This document shows positions 61,740 to 64,000 of a stretch of DNA of 64,000 bases, piece by piece. The notes under the pieces are model-generated. The model searched no databases, was not told the DNA's origin, and was given only the letters and a program-made list of their open reading frames with translations. The DNA comes from Psychrobacillus sp044762745. Its GTDB lineage: Bacteria; Bacillota; Bacilli; Bacillales_A; Planococcaceae. Location: contig NZ_JBIWEX010000027.1 of the NCBI RefSeq assembly GCF_044762745.1, positions 1 to 64,000 of the forward strand, given 5' to 3'. A program made the translations under genes and the position numbers. Numbering within the stretch: position 1 is the first letter of the stretch; each line of letters starts with the position of its first letter.

Positions 61740-64000
61740 ATGGATGAGCAATTAAAGGATTTTCATCTACGAATACAGAAAATCGGTCATGTTGACCGAG
61801 AAGTGAATCGTGGGATTGAATTTGTTTTAGTAATCGAAGGTAAGCTTACGATTGAAACGAACAGTCGAATCTATCAGATGAAAGAAAAAGATTTGCTTGT
61901 CATTAATAGAAACGAGTTTTTTGAAATGAATGGAAATAAAGAGAATAGTGTTCTACGGTTCACCATTTCTGATTCGTATATGGATCAATCCTATTCAGAG
62001 TACCGACACCAACGATTTGAATGCTTTTCACAGGACATTGACATCGGTCGAGAAGCGTTAATGGACCAACTTCGCACATTTTTTGGTGAAATGGTCATTA
62101 TATACTTCCGTAAAGACGATATTTACACGATTGAAATGCAACGGATAGTGAGTGAGATTCTTCTTATACTCATTCGTCGTTTCAAAGAGGAAGGAAAGGC
62201 ATTAGGACAGCTAGATGCTAAAGATGATAGGATTGTACAGCTTATTGATTTTTTGGAGAGACATTATCGAGAACAAATTACGCTAGAACAGATGGCTCAT
62301 AAGCTATATATGTCACCAGGGTATTTGTCGCGATATTTCAAGCGGAAAATGGGAGTAGGATTTAGTCGTTTTTTGATGGATATTCGATTGAAGCATAGTG
62401 TGAAGGACTTACTTTATACGTCAAATTCCATTGCTTCTATCGCTATGAACAATGGTTTTCCAAACACAAAGTCCTTTACGAGTTTTTTTAAAGAAGTTTA
62501 TGAGGAAACACCAAAAGTATATCGAGAACGTCATATAAAAGAGAAAGTAAGCATTAGCAAAACAGTTAGCATAAAAGGTGTTGAAACTCTCACTAACTCA
62601 TCCGATATTTTTCTTCAATTAGGTTCCCTGCTTGCTGAAACGGATAAAACATACAGCAATACAGAAACTCGTTTTGAGGAGCTCAATATCGATGTATCCA
62701 TTCCGACAAATGACAAAATTAATCGTCCAGATCATGTCTTAATAATTCGGGAATTAAAAGAGCTTTTAAAAGAAGATATACGTGAGCAAGTATTAGCGGT
62801 AAAAGATGATTTGCGGCTTAGCTATATAGGGATTCAGAACTTAATCAGTAGTGCTACTTTTCTTCCTAATGTTGAAACAGATGAAACCATTGCTACTTCT
62901 TCCCCTTATTTTAAAGCAGATATGACGATTAACTTTTTAAAAAAGCATGAACTTGCCATATTTAGCCGCGTTAGATATCAGGATATTTCGGCTGATGAAG
63001 GGGTGTATTTTAAAAGATTGGAGGGTTTTTTACGACATTGTCTCCAAGTGTACGGTGAATCTTATGTTAGTAAGTGGCATGTTCTCTTTTATGAATCGTC
63101 TATTACAGCGGTTGAAAGCAAAGAGCTACGTCGTATGTATACCAAACTGTATAACACTATTAAAAACATTGTACCTGGGATGCAGATCGGTGTGTATTTA
63201 CCATTCTCCTATGCGGATGAAAAAACAAGCGAACAGCATATGTGGATCTTACAAGAAAATGAACGCTTTGATTTTATTGGGTTCCATGCCAATCAAAATG
63301 AAGTAATAGATTTTGAAGAAACGAGTAGTGATCGATTTTTACTTGCAAAAGACTATATTAAAGAAAAAACGAACAAAGTGAAATACTATTTGAAGCAGCA
63401 TCATATCGATAAACCACTCCATTTAGTAACGTGGAATACGCTATCCGGAAATACACGTTATACAAATGGAACGTTTTTTCGAGGGGCATTAGTGTTAAAG
63501 AGTGCATGGGATATTTCAAACGATGTCCATTCACTCGCATTCTGGATTAATACTGAACTGCATGAAGTGGATGATCAACATCATCGCATCCAATTAGAAG
63601 GAATGGAATTGTTTCATTATTTTAATGGGAAACGTCCAGCTTTTTACGCTATGTTGTTTGCAGAAAAACTTACGGGAAGCATTATCGCACAAGGATCGGA
63701 TTTCATCATGACGCAATATGAGGGAGGCTATCAATTAATACTGATGAATTGTATTAATGTAAACCCGTATTTCTCTATAGAAGACGCTTTTTTGAAGAAG
63801 TTAAATAAAGATATACGAGTCATTATCACAGGCCTGGAGCATGGAGAATATCAAGTTCGCAAGTATACGTATGATAAAGACAATGGAGCACTTTATACAA
63901 ATTGGTGGAATTTAGGAAGTAAACATGGAGTAGATATAGAAATTGCGGAATACATTAATCGTTTAAGTCATCCTTCTTTGCAAATTTTTGACGAAAAAAT
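61740..64000 (+). CDS. AraC-family regulator fused to a GH39-like domain (partial, runs off window)
   Basis: The frame is open for 753 codons from ATG 61740 (AGGAGGTGATC upstream) to the window end. Residues 1-90 look like a cupin sensor (EFVLVIEGKLTIET). About 180-265 is the AraC double HTH (ITLEQMAHKLYMSPGYLSRY, IASIAMNNGFPNTKSFTSFF). About 315-700 resembles a GH39 beta-xylosidase barrel: LKELLKEDIREQVLAVKDDL, VSKWHVLFYESS and LVTWNTLSGNTRYTNGTFF. In GH39 enzymes the last two blocks read WNEPN and TEWN or TEFN; here the acid/base Glu452 may be kept, but the nucleophile position is Thr564. This suggests a sugar-sensing pseudo-enzyme. It is divergent from brnQ. Confidence 0.8.
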   Translation, partial: MDEQLKDFHLRIQKIGHVDREVNRGIEFVLVIEGKLTIETNSRIYQMKEKDLLVINRNEFFEMNGNKENSVLRFTISDSYMDQSYSEYRHQRFECFSQDIDIGREALMDQLRTFFGEMVIIYFRKDDIYTIEMQRIVSEILLILIRRFKEEGKALGQLDAKDDRIVQLIDFLERHYREQITLEQMAHKLYMSPGYLSRYFKRKMGVGFSRFLMDIRLKHSVKDLLYTSNSIASIAMNNGFPNTKSFTSFFKEVYEETPKVYRERHIKEKVSISKTVSIKGVETLTNSSDIFLQLGSLLAETDKTYSNTETRFEELNIDVSIPTNDKINRPDHVLIIRELKELLKEDIREQVLAVKDDLRLSYIGIQNLISSATFLPNVETDETIATSSPYFKADMTINFLKKHELAIFSRVRYQDISADEGVYFKRLEGFLRHCLQVYGESYVSKWHVLFYESSITAVESKELRRMYTKLYNTIKNIVPGMQIGVYLPFSYADEKTSEQHMWILQENERFDFIGFHANQNEVIDFEETSSDRFLLAKDYIKEKTNKVKYYLKQHHIDKPLHLVTWNTLSGNTRYTNGTFFRGALVLKSAWDISNDVHSLAFWINTELHEVDDQHHRIQLEGMELFHYFNGKRPAFYAMLFAEKLTGSIIAQGSDFIMTQYEGGYQLILMNCINVNPYFSIEDAFLKKLNKDIRVIITGLEHGEYQVRKYTYDKDNGALYTNWWNLGSKHGVDIEIAEYINRLSHPSLQIFDEK

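Noticed and set aside
62947..63306. 119-codon frame inside the AraC-GH39 gene
   Set aside because: It is a shifted-frame shadow of a long continuous gene in another frame from 61740.

Overview
The window is AT-rich DNA (roughly 37-39% GC by eye) from a spore-forming low-GC Gram-positive bacterium. The markers are a Tlp small acid-soluble spore protein, a YyaC spore protease, the Bacillus-type yqhHG and ykoGHI modules, tRNA genes with encoded CCA ends, a T-box leader and AAGGAGG-type ribosome binding sites. The style of the intergenic repeats and the acidic 212-residue protein suggest the Planococcaceae (Psychrobacillus, Lysinibacillus or Sporosarcina relatives). The genus is an inference.

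Layout. 1-4.3 kb: the end of an IS3-type transposase, then a decaying acyl-CoA catabolic cluster. It holds a 5'-truncated family III CoA-transferase, HMG-CoA lyase, a CitMHS transporter, and a broken CoA-transferase fused to the back half of a CitE-like lyase. 4.4-11 kb: a radical SAM/SPASM protein, then an operon of SLC23-type permease, aldehyde dehydrogenase and iron alcohol dehydrogenase behind a LacI regulator. 11.1-16.3 kb: an NRDE protein, five tRNAs (Ser, fMet, Asp, Phe, Gly; minus strand) with a duplicated fMet fragment, tlp, and yqhH-yqhG. 16.4-20.2 kb: a GbsR-type regulator divergent from opuAA-AB-AC (glycine betaine uptake), sharing a long palindrome. 20.2-20.7 kb: a MITE-like element. 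20.7 kb: ykuI. 22.3-29.0 kb: a Liv-type ABC transporter with an acyl-CoA synthetase inside the operon.

29.2-34.1 kb (minus strand): a tight five-gene operon of PIG-L deacetylase, GT4 glycosyltransferase, ATP-grasp ligase, APH-fold kinase and mini protein kinase. This is the best candidate here for an undescribed pathway. 34.1-37.7 kb: repeat-rich spacers, a LysM-3D protein, yyaC and a SIMPL protein. 37.9-51.8 kb: a peptide-use region with an amidohydrolase, a divergent Lrp/AsnC regulator, a dppA-dppBCDFE operon, a DUF3899-like protein, an S9 peptidase, an AbgT transporter remnant and intact abgA-abgB homologs. 51.9-56.4 kb (minus strand): two PepSY proteins, a YkoGH-like two-component system and a coiled-coil protein. 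56.7-59.7 kb: a Yip1-type membrane protein, an S51 peptidase, an MFS transporter and a small protein. 59.9-64 kb: brnQ behind a T-box leader, and a divergent AraC regulator fused to a GH39-like domain whose catalytic nucleophile appears lost; it runs off the window.

Recurring themes are nutrient scavenging (betaine, peptides, branched-chain substrates) under local regulators, gene decay at three catabolic loci (CoA-transferase, CoA-transferase/CitE, AbgT), and several families of structured intergenic repeats, including two arrays phased at about 21 bp.
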